Positions 43,867 through 55,784 of a DNA stretch of 64,000 nucleotides are shown one piece after another. The stretch's first letter is position 1. The number at the start of each line of letters is the position of its first letter. Made by a program: the position numbers and the translations under genes. Below the pieces are notes generated by a model. The model made no database searches. It had not been told where the DNA came from and worked only from the letters and a program-made list of their open reading frames with translations. Source of the DNA: Apoderus coryli (Eukaryota; Arthropoda; Insecta; Coleoptera; Attelabidae). The stretch is from contig OU452202.1 of NCBI GenBank assembly GCA_911728435.2, positions 186,001 to 250,000 of the forward strand, read 5' to 3'.

Positions 43867-45865
43867 CATAGAATAAGAAAGCTAGCTAACAAGAAGTTTG
43901 ACTTGACGATTTCGGTGGGATTTAGTGTTCGTTCGCGCGATTTTGTGCGCAGGCTGTCAAATTGGGTAAAATTCCAATATGGACGAATATTAATGATTGC
44001 TTACATTCGTTTATTTCATTTTCTAAAAAGTTTTCAACGTTTTTCCATTTTTATTAGTTATTTGGTTATAAGATTTATTTAAATCTAGTTTTAAGAACAG
44101 TAGTGTAATAGTGTTTATTTAATAAGTGTTACTGAAAGCATAGATCAATAATTGTGTACATAAGTAAATCTTTGGTGAAAGACAATGCCAAATTCTTGTA
44201 GTGTTAACGGTTGTGACAACAACAGCCGCAAAACTGGAAACTTAATAAGTTATTTCAGAATTCCGAGTGATCCAATAAGGTATGTATGTACCTACACAAA
44301 AAGTTGCATGTTTTAGCTATTTTGTAAATAATTTTAAAGGCAACTTCAATGGTTGGAAAACATTGGCAGGTTAGACTTGATGTCGAACGAACCGGAGAAA
44401 GTGTCTAACCGCAAAGTTTGTAGCGAACATTTTGAGAAGAAAATGTTTGCCGGTTTTGGCAACAGCAAGCCATGAAGCCATACCAACTATTTTTAAAAAG
44501 GTGGCTAGCAAACAAGGTAAATGTTTAATGAATGTTGTGTCAGTCGTATGTACATATTTAATTAATTTATTTTAAGTGCGCACCGATTCACCACAACCAT
44601 CGACGTCAGGCATGATTTCGGATGGATCTTCTCTGGTTTTTGATGACCTGCATTTGGAAAAAAACCCTTTAGATAGTAATTTGCTTTTAACTACAAATTC
44701 TATCTTCATGTATTAGATGAAATTCTCAATTACAGAACAACTGCAAACATCTCCAGGCATATCTGAGCAATCTCCAAGAAAAAAAGCCTTGAGACTGGAG
44801 GTGAAGAACCTTAAGAGAAAGTTTGACAGAATTTCGGAATCATCGGAACTTTCGAACAGACCTTTCAATAAAGAAGATTTCATTGAGTTTGTTAAAACTA
44901 ATTTTAAGGAAGGCTTGGCTAATTTTGTAATTATGCAGTACAATTTATCCAACAAATCATTGCAAGGTCGGAGATATACAAGTGAGTTCAAGAAATTTGC
45001 CCTAACTGTATATTTTCTTGGACCTAAACTATATCGACACTTACAAGACATTTTTTTTTTTGCCTTGTAAGTCAACCCTCTGGACAATAACTTCTGAATG
45101 GCATATTTTTTCTGGCTTAAATGATTTTATTTTTAAAACAATTTCACTCAAAATTAACAATTTAGAACCGAGTGCTAAAACCTGTATAATTTGCATAGAT
45201 GAAATGTCATTAAAGACGAACTTGTTTTACAATAGAAGTAAGGATTATGTTATATTCTATCAAAGCTATAAATAACTAGGCAATATTTATATTGTTTTGG
45301 AAATATTTTTTTTTTTGAGTTTTTAACCCCTTCTACACGGTGGAATTCAAAAAATTCATGAAACAGACCTCATATATAATATGATATGGAGAGCTAATTA
45401 AAAAACCTACTAATTGACAACACATTTGCAAAAATTTCTAAATGCTGACCAATGATAACATTCTGTTTTGTTTAAATTTTTTTTTGTACACACATTTATA
45501 GATATTTATGTAGCTATTATTATGTTTTTATTATATATTAAAATAAACTACGTATGTTTTATACTTTGGGTTACCGACGTGTATGTACATAAGTACGAAT
45601 GAGACGAAATAAATATTATTATAATAAAGTTTTTTTTTAAATTAAACATATTTTTTTTATTTGCGAAAGTTGCGCGAAAACATTCCGCTTATGTGAAATT
45701 GTGTACTATTTTAATTGTTAGTACAGAATTTATTGCCCGCTTGTTTGATATTGTGAACAATACTATGATGCGCACAAAATCTGCGCAAGTTTCAAAAAAT
45801 CCCATACAAATCAATGCTATTTACACGAAGTCAAACTTCTGGTTAGCTAGGTTTCTTATTCTATG
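43867..45865 (+). mobile_element. THAP/P-type DNA transposon inserted in BEL pol (1,999 bp)
   Basis: The imperfect terminal inverted repeats (about 45 bp, starting CATAGAATAAGAAA at left and its inverse at right) are flanked by a 7-bp duplication CTATAAC (43860-43866 and 45866-45872). Removing the element and one TSD restores the BEL integrase reading. Inside lie a THAP domain and P-type transposase remnants on the plus strand. The element is shorter than autonomous P-type elements and lacks the C-terminal half of the transposase, so it is a defective internal-deletion derivative. Confidence 0.88.
44185..45275 (+). pseudogene. THAP-domain P-element-like transposase, decayed
   Basis: Exon 1 (ATG 44185 to 44279) begins a THAP zinc finger: MPNSCSVNGCDNNSRK, then YFRIPSDP. 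An intron with donor GTATGT and acceptor AAAG links to WLENIGRLDL and KVCSEHFEKKMF, the C-x2-H half of the C2CH finger. A frameshift follows before an AIPTIF motif, then a second intron-like gap. From 44717 a coiled region precedes RRYTSEFKKFALTVYFLGPK, characteristic of P-type transposases. A T-run causes another frameshift, after which CKSTLWTITSEWHIFSGLND and ICIDEMSLKTNL (a catalytic-D-type motif) appear. Everything downstream of that is missing. Confidence 0.8.
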
Positions 45866-47820
45866 CTATAACTTAATGCAGAATTTTTTAGCCTGCCGCC
45901 TACCCTCAATAAACCGTTTTCATCATAAAATGGAGTAAGGGATAATATTCTGCTAGTGGAACTTAATGGTTTTTTATTTTTTAATAGCGTTATTTCTGTG
46001 GCAAAACTTTCTTCTTGAGCTAACTTTATTAATCTCAGTTTGGCTTCATTATACTCAAGAGTTGTAATTGCTCCAGAAATTTTTTCAGTTTTATTTGGCC
46101 GCGAATTTTTCAAAAATCTTAAACAAAATGAAAAAATCCTAATTAGCTTATTCAATTTTGAATATCTTCTGAAGATAGAACACAGATTATTCTTTACTAC
46201 AGCAAAACTATTAACGTTTTTTCTTAACTCAGGAATCTCTGAAACTTCTGGTAATTGCCGAAACTTTGGTTTCTCGAAATTTGTCCACAGAAATGACGGA
46301 CCTTTAAACCATAAATCACAATCCTTTAATTGATCGGGGAAAATTCCTCTGCTGCCGATGTCAGCAGGATTCTCGGTTGTGTTGATATAATTCCAATTTT
46401 CAATCTTTGACTTACTCTGAATCTCAGCGATTCGATTTCCTACAAAAACTTGAAGATTTGCAGGGTTCGTATTTAGCCAATGTAACACTGTCTGGGAATC
46501 ACACCAATAAAATGACTCATATTGAAAAGTTACTGACCTTGAGACAGTCTCCATTAACTTAACCAGCAATAAACTACCGCAGAGTTCTAATCTAGGCACT
46601 GTCAATATTTTGACAGGTGCCACTTTGGTTTTAGCGCAGAGCAATTTAACAATAATATTACCGTCAAAAGAAATGCATCTAACATAAATTGCAGCACAAT
46701 AGGCGTGTTTAGACGCATCGCTAAACCCATGAATATCAATCGAAATTGGTTTATCGCATAAAATAAATCTTGGGATCTGTACATCATTTAAAGCCGACAT
46801 TTTTGATTGAAATCTTTTCCATTTCAAAGCTAAATCAGGGGAAACTTCTGTATCCCAGTCCAACTTTTTTGACCAAAGCATCTGAATCATAATGTTTACA
46901 AGGATAATACAACAACTTGCCAAACCCATAGGATCGTAAATCTTGGCAATAGCTGAGAGCATTAATCGTTTAGTTACTATGGAAGAACTTGGAATATCTA
47001 TGTGAAAACTAAAAACGTCGGGATGACTAGACCATTGAACTCCCAAAGTTTTAATTGAGTCATCATTTCCCAAATCAAGCACACGAAGTGAATCTAAATT
47101 ATCTCTAAAATGTTGTAATACAAGGTCACTGTTTGATACCCATTTTCTTAGATCAAAACAAGCAGAACTCAATATATTTACAATCTCATCACATACTCTA
47201 ATAGCCTCAATTGCACTCGAAAATCCAGTTATGAGATCATCAACATAAAAATCCTTTCTGATTATATCAGAAGCCTCAGGGTAATTATCTGAATTTTCCA
47301 TTGTTAATTGTTGAATAAATCGCATTGCCAAGAAAGGTGCACTTGCAGTGCCATATGTGACTGTATTTAGGATATAAGACACAATTGGTTGCGAAGGATC
47401 CTCTCTCCAAAGAATTTTCTGCATAGATCTATCATTGGGATGCATCAAAACCATGCGATACATTTGTTTAATATCCGAAACTACAACAATTTTATGTTGT
47501 CTAAATCGCAATAAAATCCCTAGAATATCATTTTGAATCGCAGGTCCAGGGAACTGTAAATCATTCAATGACTTACCATTGCTTGATGGTGCCGAACCAT
47601 CAAAAACTACCCTAAGCTTGGTTGTCAGGCTGTCATTTTTAATGACACCATGGTGGGGTAAAAAATAACATTTCTCATCAGAAGAAGAATCATCAATAGA
47701 CATATGTCCTAAATCTTTATATTCTTTAATAAATGCCGAGTATTTTTCTTTAAAATCTGAATCTCTTTTAAATCGTGCTTCAAGATTTAATAATCGTTTA
47801 ATGGCTACAGTTTTTGACTG
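45866..47820 (-). CDS. BEL/Pao pol: reverse transcriptase and RNase H (start of integrase)
   Basis: The minus-strand frame enters at 47820 just after a TGA (47821-47823), with SKTVAIKRLLNLE and then IKEYKDLGHM. RT motifs include YFLPHHGVIKND, LRVVFDGSAPS, a VVSDIKQMYRMVLMHP motif A, TYGTASAPFLA, and catalytic DFYVDDLITG (YVDD). RNase H-like parts follow (DIHGFSDASKHAYCAAIYVR, VPRLELCGSLLLVKL, FYWCDSQTVLHWL, NPADIGSRG). The integrase entry LLRVGGRLKNSALSYS runs into the THAP/P transposon TSD at 45866-45872. No other stop is seen in about 650 codons, so decay here is light. Confidence 0.93.
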
Positions 47821-49958
47821 TCATATAGAAAGGGGATCTTCTCGCCAAGGAACCTTCACTACAAACTGACCAAGTTGTGTTTTAGAAAAATTCTTTTGAA
47901 AATGGCTTTCACAAAAAATATCTTCCTCAGATCTTACAATAAGATTTTGAGATTCTTCAAGAGACCAGAATTTCTCTAAATTGAAATCGAAATCTTCGTC
48001 CTGGACATGACTCAACAAGGTACGGTTAACAGTTTTCCCTGAGGACGGAATCTTTCCAGTAACGATGTACCCAAAAACTGTATTTTGTAGAGTTGGCATA
48101 TTTTTTCCCAAGAAAATTTGCCCTTCAATTATTATTTCCCAAAACAGACCAGCATCAATCAAAATATCAACAGACTCATTCACATTAAACGAATCATCTG
48201 CCAAAGCTACATTCAGTGGTAAATTCCACGTTGAAATGTCAAAAGTATATGCAGGTAGCTTATCTGTGATCTGAGGTACAACGAGACAACCTATGATTGC
48301 CGAAAAATCCGTAAATCGAGAGCCAATTTTAATCATGCATGTCTTATTTATCAAAGCTGGTGAATTGTTAATACCAGTGACAGAGACACTTGTATTCTCA
48401 GTTTTTAACGATAAACTCTTACAAAATTTCTCAGTCACAAAACAATATTGAGTTCCAGAATCTAAAATCACACGGGCCACATGCTCTTGTCCCAAATCAT
48501 CATAAACAATAATTTTAGCAGTGCTTAGCAACACATAATCTTGTTTATTAGAGCCACTAAAATAGTTTTTCTTTTTTGTAGCTAATGAAAATGTTTCTGT
48601 AGCAGAATTGGAATTGTTAAGAACACAATCAGTATTCGATACTAAAGAATTAATATTCGAACCTTGGTAATCTACATTATTTGAAGTTGAAGCATTTCCA
48701 CTTGTCTCAACTCTACTTTTTTCAGTACTTTTATTTTCGTGTAAAAGAGAACTGTGTTTACCCTTACAAATTTTACAGCCTAATAATTTACACTTTGGGC
48801 TGAAATGACCTGTACATAGACAATTGCAACATAATTTTATTTTTTTAACCTTTTCCCATCTTTCAGAAATAGATAACTTAAGAAAACCTTCACAACTATA
48901 TATCATATGATCTTTCTTACAAAAATTACAATGTTTTTTAGAGCTTTGCACCAAAAGTGATCTAGATACACCCTTACTTTTATTGTCATATTTCGAAATA
49001 GTATTAGTAGATGGATAATTAACTTCTAGAGTCTCCAGAAAATTAGCCCGTTTCTTTAAAAATTCAAAAAATTCATCGAGAGTTGGTAAATTGCTATCAG
49101 ATTTAAATAACTCCCATTCACGAGAACTAGTTTTATCTAATTTGCCTACTACTAAATAGATCACAACAACATCCCAGTATTCTGTTGGTAATTGTAGCGA
49201 CTTTAATGCGCATAAATGTTTTTTGACAGAGTCAATTAAATTCCTAAGCCCATTAGCGGACTCTTTGTTTAAAGCAGGAAACTCAAATAGTGCTTTCATA
49301 TAATTATGAACTAACATACGCGAGTTACTATACCGATTGCATAAAGTTTCCCACGCATGCGTATAGTTTTGTGCTGAAAAGTCTAAGCTTTGAATAACTT
49401 TCAAAGCTTCATCAGTCAAACTTGCCCTCAAATAATGATACTTTTGTATATCTGTCAGTACTTGGTTTTCATGAATCAATGCTTCAAATGTATCCTTAAA
49501 TTCTAACCATTTTAAATAATCGGAATTAAAAATCGGTAATTGAATCGGAGGTAGTTTAACACCTTCTAAACCTGTAAAATTTCGTCTAGGTGACTCAGTA
49601 TGTTCTACTCTAATTGAATCTACAGAAACTGTATCACGAATTGACCTTTTCAAAATCGTTTTTGCAATAGACAAATTTTGACAAAAAATATCATCAATTT
49701 CTTGTCTATGTTGATATTCCTCTGTAGACAATTTAATTCAATTTTCATTTGGACTTCCTCAAATTCACTTAGCAGGGTCCCCGCCCTTTGAATATTAATC
49801 TCAAGTTCTGACACTTGATCTTCTGTAATGTCATTAATAGAAATAGAGTTAATTGTTTTAATAAACTTTACAAATGTTTGCAACCTTTGCTCTACAATAT
49901 CCCGCAGCCTGTATAGTTGCTTAAATTCTGAAGCTTTTAGTGGCATCTTGCTAATCAA
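47821..49958 (-). CDS. BEL/Pao gag and aspartic protease (one frameshift)
   Basis: Gag packages element RNA; the protease cleaves the polyprotein. The N-terminal piece (ATG near 49943, MPLKASEFKQLYRL) contains the RLRDIVEQRL-type helix typical of BEL gag. It shifts frame near 49735 into the long piece ending at 47821. There LPPIQLPIFNSDYLKWLEFK and the downstream HYLRASL, YNYMKAL-like and FLKKRA blocks match the BEL gag domain (DUF1759-like). CX2C-type zinc knuckles follow (HCNFCKKDH, CCNCLCTGHFSPKC, CKICKGKHSSLLH). The protease motif VARVILDSGTQYCFVTEKF (DSG) belongs to the Pao peptidase type. An in-frame TGA at 47821-47823 separates it from RT. Confidence 0.9.
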
Positions 49959-50450
49959 ACTATTATTTTAATCAAAAACCAGAACACACTAATTCAAACA
50001 ATAATATCCAACAATGCAAATGCCCAAATCGCTAGGTAACTACTTAACTAAATTTAAAATCACTGCGTAAATACGCGTTAATTGCTTGGCATTTATTCCT
50101 ATTTCAGAATAAAAATCGTTGCTACCTAGTTTATATCACATTTAAATCAAACCAAAATTTTAATATAAAAATCAATATAAAACTTCAATCAAATCAAATT
50201 AATCGTAAATAGGTATATCAAACTTGAAGATAATCAATAACTTTACCTATTAAAATCAAAAATCAAATAAACAGGTACTTAATAGTAGTACAAATTGAAA
50301 CCACAATTAATGGAATTTGTTTTAAAAGGTAAAATGGAATCAAAATAAAGGAAAAACCTCACATATAACTTTGCCTTTGTTGAAAGCCGACGACGCACAA
50401 CATCCAAACCAAATCCACAATTCTTCTAAATCCGGTTGAATGGACCAAAA
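49959..50450 (-). other. BEL 5' leader and primer-binding site
   Basis: An AT-rich untranslated leader. Directly inside the 5' LTR the minus strand reads TTTTGGTCCATTCAACCGG. TGGTCCATTCAACCGG starts with TGG three bases in and is the probable tRNA primer site. The tRNA was not identified. Confidence 0.6.
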
Positions 50451-50681
50451 TGTTATTCAATATAGTGGACTGTATTAATCGTTATTAATGTAACTTCAAA
50501 TGTAACTTTATTTAAATTTTAATACTAGATATTTACAATGAAATTACTTATTATTACAAAAACGAAGAAAAGAAAAACAAAAGGTTATTATATATATATG
50601 ATGTGGTACGTAAGAAAACAAAACTTGTTCATACAGCCAAAGCTGTGCTTGCTCTGTCTTTGCCGCCACACACCGCCTCTA

Positions 50682-51977
50682 CAGTGTTGTTGCTGGCAAA
50701 AAATTTTTAGTAATAGAAAATGGTGTGTAATTGTAATAAACGTAATAGATTTATGTTTAAAAAGTAATAGAAATGTAACAAATAGAAATACATTATAGGT
50801 TTGTTTTCACAAGCGTCAGAATCAGTCAGGATTCTGCGCAAACCAATTAAACCGCACGTCAACAACGTTATGCTCACAATCCAGACTGTTTCTGACACTT
50901 GTGGGAACAATCCTCATAACAATCTTATTTTAATAATATCCAGAGATAGTTCATAAATAGCTACTTTATTTCGCTAGTTTTCTTGATCCGGATTTATTAT
51001 TCAGGATTTGTTGGATTCTGAATCGTGATTCTTTTCATTTCTATAGATAAGCAAAGAAAGAACGGTCGATAAGTTTAACCTAAAAGGTCGAGTCTACAGA
51101 CATAACCTCTTTAGACTAGAACTTTTCTTTTTTCTATAACGTGTTTGTTTATAAATAAGAAATATGACACTTTAGAAAGGTTCAGAGGTTAGAATTTTAT
51201 GTTCGAATGAAACGAATCACATTTTTTAAATTCGGGAAACGCAAGGGGATTACGGATTCGGATGGCGATAGGCGCTAAAGTGGGGATGAATCAGAAAATG
51301 CGTTTTTAGCGAAAGAACATGATCAGTGAATCCATACGCGTTTGGATCCTGAAATCAGTAGGGAAAGAAAACACCTATTATCGTAAACCCGTCACAGATA
51401 TTTCCCTACAAAAGAAAGAAAGATATATGACAACAAACGGAAAACAAGAGACAAGCCAAACATTTAGGTCACAGTTCCAACCGTATTAAACTGTGTTTAG
51501 ATGTAGGTAGGGCACATGACATAAATACAAACGACGATGTTTTATTTTATTGGTATCGACTTTTTTTAAAAATGACTAAGATTTGGTATGCAGCTCTCTG
51601 TTTTCTGATCACAAACCTAAAAAATAAAACGACAGTTTTTTTGATCTCTTGCGCTTGCGCTTTTCTATTAGCTATGCCATGCCCGTCAAAGATTAAAGCA
51701 CTACAGATCCTATTATAGGAAGCCATGTTGACGCTAACTGATTTGGAATATCTAATATCTTGTAAAGACAATGATATTTAGTAGTTAAATGTCTGAAGTT
51801 TTTGATTTTGACAAGTAATTTTTTTTCAAATTTTAATTGAATTTGAAAGTAATAAAAAAGTAATAGAATCCATAAAAAGTAATAGATTCTATCAAATTAG
51901 ACAAATGTCGTAATAAAGTAATAGACGATAGAAAAAGTAATAGATTTGTTACAATTGTAATAGCAATAACAACACTG
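50682..51977. mobile_element. non-autonomous hAT element (1,296 bp)
   Basis: The 8-bp duplication CGCCTCTA (50674-50681 and 51978-51985) and ends CAGTGTTGTT...AACAACACTG are hAT hallmarks; the uninterrupted LTR at 42299 shows the empty site. AGTAATAG repeats cluster near both ends (50709, 50763, 51859, 51878, 51917, 51935), all in one orientation; subterminal motifs of this kind bind hAT transposases. No transposase is encoded. A 74-residue minus-strand frame at 51547-51771 has no recognised family. Confidence 0.88.
50797..50930. mobile_element. small inverted-repeat insertion inside the hAT element
   Basis: AGGTTTGTTTTCACAAGCG and, inverted at about 50893-50928, GACACTTGTGGGAACAATCCT form imperfect 25-30-bp arms with TCTGAC blocks, around a ~60-bp middle. 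It may be a tiny MITE nested in the hAT element. The boundaries are approximate. Confidence 0.4.
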
Positions 51978-52063
51978 CGCCTCTATGCAGATGCACTAAG
52001 TAAAAATGCGTCGTTGCCACTGTTCACTCATAATTGTCCAATAATATACAAAATAATTGTTCA

Positions 52064-52770
52064 TTTACAACCAACAATCCAACTTTTTGGTTTAACGATT
52101 TAGGATATTGAAGACATACTTTTAGCATCGAACCCTGTCCGTTATTTTATTAGGATAAAAACACTTTACATTTTTTGTTGTATATAATTATAACAAAATG
52201 TTCTAGAATCATCACTAGTGTAAAATGTAAGATAACAAATTGTCTATAAATATGTAATTTATTCTAAACGAAACATTTTTTTAATAACAAATATTAATAT
52301 TAAGGAACAAATAATTCTTTCATATTAATAAGAATAAAATACAGAATTATGCTTAAATTTGACTGCTTCTTAACCGCTTACGATCGCGAATTTTAATTAA
52401 TTATTTAAAAAATCAATAAATCATAAAGCTAATACATAAATAATGCTTGCAAATCATTTTTCTGGTGTACGGGAAAGTTCAATTTGGCTGCCTCTGAAAT
52501 GAAAAATGCATACACAGGTATTAGCATAATATAATTATAAATATTTAGAATGTAATGTTATTTTTGCTAGGAGCGTATAGATACTTTATACATTTTTAGG
52601 CAAAAGTAAAAGATATTTACTTTTAATCTAAAATTATATTTTCTGAGTGCAGTAAACCAAACACCCAGTAAATTCATTGCATTGTAGTTTGTCAATTTTA
52701 AATTTTTTTCCTGTGAATTTTTTCAAATTTTATAATATAATTTTTGTTAGTGTTCTAAAAGCAAAATATC
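52064..52770. other. unannotated AT-rich interval
   Basis: No Penelope-like coding continues here from 42298, as a simple BEL insertion would predict. No gene or repeat was recognised. Confidence 0.5.
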
Positions 52771-52850
52771 GAGGGGTGTGGCTGGCTGATGAGTACAAAC
52801 GAGTACGAAATATGCGCATATAGGTAGTAGTCTCTACTTGATATTTTGAA
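52771..52850 (+). ncRNA. hammerhead-ribozyme-like motif
   Basis: The core CTGATGA (52786-52792) is followed by a perfect 4-bp stem II, GTAC-AAACGA-GTAC (52793-52806), and GAAA (52807-52810). All three are in the exact order and spacing of a hammerhead ribozyme. The next bases, TATGCGCATA, can form a short stem III. Flanking CAAAATATC (52772) and GATATTTTG (52840) pair as a distal stem I. Pairing of stem I next to the core is poor, so activity is doubtful. Class I hammerheads with short stem III are known from Penelope-like elements and insect satellites. Confidence 0.5.
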
Positions 52851-53273
52851 GCAACAAACTTCAATAGTAAGTAAGTAAAGTGTATTTTATTTTTTTTTCT
52901 CTTAAATACTGTGTTAATAAGTTTAGTAAATTGAATTTTTTAACATCTGATGCAATAAATTATATATTTTTTGATTGCATTTCACATTTCAATGATTTAT
53001 TTGGGTTTTTGTTGTACTTATAGGTATGCTCAGTTAATTTGATGCGAAAAAGCCGGAAGAAGCTAAATAAAATATTCATTTTAGTATTTATTTAGAAAAC
53101 TTGTGCTTGTAATTCAATGCCAGTGGAGTAGCTGTTTTGCCTTGTTCTCTAAATTTATACATAACATTTTCGATAGCGGGGACAGATTGGTCTCTACATA
53201 AATATTTTTTTACATATCAATAAAATAATTATAAATATTTTGGACTATATTGCCGACTTTTGAAATGAATACA
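52851..53273. other. unannotated AT-rich interval
   Basis: No gene or convincing repeat is seen in these bases. Confidence 0.5.
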
Positions 53274-54093
53274 TACAGGTTATATAATTAGTGCGCTAAA
53301 GACCATTTACGCCTTTGCTTTCGTATTTAAGGACTCTTTGTTGATGTAATTACACTAAACTATTAAGGTCCACATTTTAAAATAGTTTTAAATATTCAGG
53401 ATCTACCGTAAATAAAGGCTGAACTAAATTTCTGTTTTTACACTGAAAGAATTTAAATTTAGTTAACTATAAGCTACTTCGTAATATTTTCTTTGCAGCA
53501 TAAATTATTAAAATTAAAATCAAACATAATTTTTCAGAGAACAGTTCGTAGACGTAAAACTACCAAACTTGAGAATAGGAAATTTTCAACAAAACATAAA
53601 AGAAATTCGTAGACCTCGGGTTTTTTATATTACATACATGGTGTGCTATTCATACATACATTATTACACTTTTGAAATCAACTATTTCATACACATGTAA
53701 TTAAACGACTACTTAGTATTTTTATATAAACTGGTCAACCTAAGTATAGTATCCGTTCTAATTGCCTTTTTGAAACGCCTGAGAGAATTAACTGAATTCA
53801 ATTTTTATTCGAAATTTGCTATGTTTTCTAAAAATATTCTGTATAACAAACATACTATGCCACATAATAACCAACAACGATCAGAATCCAACTAGTAAGT
53901 AAATCAAATGTGCTATTTAAAAAATTAAAATAAGTTTGGTACGCTTTGTTTTTATGGTATACCCTGTATGCTTATTTTAAAAAATATGTACTTTAATAGG
54001 ACGCATAATTTTTATTTATAACATTTTTCTGCAAATATGGTGGTAAATAATGCGTAAATCGATCTTAACGCACTAATTTTATACCCTGTGTAA
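53274..54093. mobile_element. possible MITE with ~35-bp imperfect inverted ends
   Basis: AATTAGTGCGCTAAAGACC (left) and GATCTTAACGCACTAATTTT (right) are inverted relatives. The outer bases ACAGGTTATA and TATACCCTGT also pair. Length is about 820 bp with no ORF of note. Identity of the ends is about 75 percent by eye and no TSD was found, so this is tentative. Confidence 0.35.
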
Positions 54094-54254
54094 ATATCAA
54101 ATATGTTTAAGCCGTTTTAGTATCATAATAAAATCTTGTGTTCTATCTTATTGACACCTATTACTTACCTAAAATAGTGCTCAAAAGTGTTGTTTTCAAA
54201 ACCATTTTTTTGAAGCGACCTTTACAGTTGAACTGTATTCCTAATTGGTTGGCC

Positions 54255-54625
54255 ATTAAAAATTTCATAATTCTTCTAGAAACTCAATACCGAACATCAC
54301 TTAATTTTTAATAATATTAAACTACTTAAATATTTTTTAACTAATTGTAGCACTTGATATTTATTATATTCGCACTATTTACAATCATAATTATTATTCT
54401 TTGCTACCTCCATTCTTCTAGAAAGTCCCTCAATACCGAATCTCACTTAATTTTTAATAATATTACACTTCTTAAATCTTTTTTAGCTAGGTAATTGTAG
54501 CACTATATTTTTATTCTATTCGCACTATTTTCATAATTCTTTTAGAAACGCCCTCAATACCGAACGTCACTTAATTTTTAATAAGCATTAAACTACTTAA
54601 ATCTTTTTTAACTAATTGTCGCACG
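54255..54625. repeat. three imperfect tandem repeats of ~125-142 bp
   Basis: The blocks TTCTTCTAGAAA, CTCAATACCGAA and CACTTAATTTTTAATAA recur at about 54271, 54413 and 54537. Each is followed by ACTACTTAAAT(A/C)TTTTTTA and a TTGTAGCAC-like string. No coding content. Confidence 0.8.
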
Positions 54626-55784
54626 TTCCAGTGCTTTGATGTAACGTAATAAATATAAAATATATTGTAAATTCTAATTCTTATACCTACCCGCGATATA
54701 CCTAAAACCATTGTTGCCAAGTCGGGTAGCCTGTTAATAAAATTTAAATGTCATTTTAAGTCTGTCTTATTATACCTAAACAAAGCTTTAAATATTATAA
54801 ATCAAAGGCGTCTACTACAGAAAATATTTTTATATACATGTTCGAATCAGCCAAACATGTTTCGGAACTTTACTGTTCTATCTTCAGTGGCATTAATAAA
54901 TCTTACAAAGAATTCTTACCGAGTGTCTTAAGTTATAATATGGATTCAAACATGTATACCTACATACACTTTGTGGAAAAACTTTTATTTAATAGCAAAA
55001 AACATGAGCTCAGTCGATAAAAGTTTTCGAAAACTTAAATTTGGTTATACCTACTACTTATTATGTAAATAGCAAATTTCTGTAATACACCATTTAATGT
55101 GGAATGTTTCTTTTTGTAAATCATTTCAATAAAGAAGAATTGTTGAAAATACACTTATGTTGTTTGACTTTAATCAAATTCAAAAAAGTGTGTGTTAAAA
55201 TTTATAAATATCTGGAAACCCCGAAAGTATACGTACCTATTATAAAAAATAATAATTAGATTATATATATCTTTATATCTCCTATAGTATGAGAAGAAAT
55301 TCTCACTTTGGCATCACTGGTAAAAAACAACTGTAGGATTTTATTCACTAACAAACATTACGACCTTCACATACGTTTTCGGCCAATCATATGCTTTATA
55401 ATTTAATGGTGTAACAACGGCCTGCCTTCAACCTTCAAGCAACGTTTGAAATGTGTGAAACTACACAAACAGGTGTTCATATAGCAAAAACAAAAACATT
55501 TTTTTGTGATTGCTTGGGCCGGTTACTAGGTATTTAAGTAGGTATAATACCACTTATTTTTAACTTCTTATTCAAGATTGGAAAAAATATGTTGTAAAAC
55601 TATTCTGAAACTTATATTTTTGCATAAAAAAAAGAAAAACCCAACAAATCATTATAAGATTTAATTAACTTGTTAACAAATATTTGGCATTACTCGTGTA
55701 AACTTAGATTACCGATAGGTATATAGCTAATTGTAGTAGGAAGTTTTTGAAAAACACTTTTTTTTCAATTTCTTATGTACACTA
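54626..55784. other. unannotated AT-rich interval
   Basis: A 60-residue frame at 54838-55020 begins with ATG but shows no family features. Nothing else was recognised. Confidence 0.5.

Larger units (their letters stand above)
42299..52063 (-). mobile_element. BEL/Pao LTR retrotransposon (minus strand), with two nested insertions
   Basis: LTRs at 42299-42608 (3') and 50451-52063 (5', enlarged by a hAT insertion) begin TGTTATTCAATATAG and end AATAATTGTTCA on the plus strand. Between them lie gag, aspartic protease, RT, RNase H and integrase in BEL order, all on the minus strand. A THAP/P-type transposon interrupts the integrase at 43867-45865. One frameshift and one in-frame TGA add to the damage. 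No target duplication was found (flanks GTATG and TTTAC), so one side may be rearranged. Confidence 0.93.
50451..52063 (-). repeat. 5' LTR of the BEL element, interrupted by a hAT element
   Basis: The two parts 50451-50681 and 51986-52063, plus one TSD copy, match the 310-bp LTR at 42299-42608. The intervening 1.3 kb is the hAT insertion. Confidence 0.9.

Noticed and set aside
51547..51771. 74-residue frame in the hAT element as a captured host gene fragment
   Set aside because: No recognisable family, and it starts and ends inside non-autonomous element sequence; the evidence is too thin.
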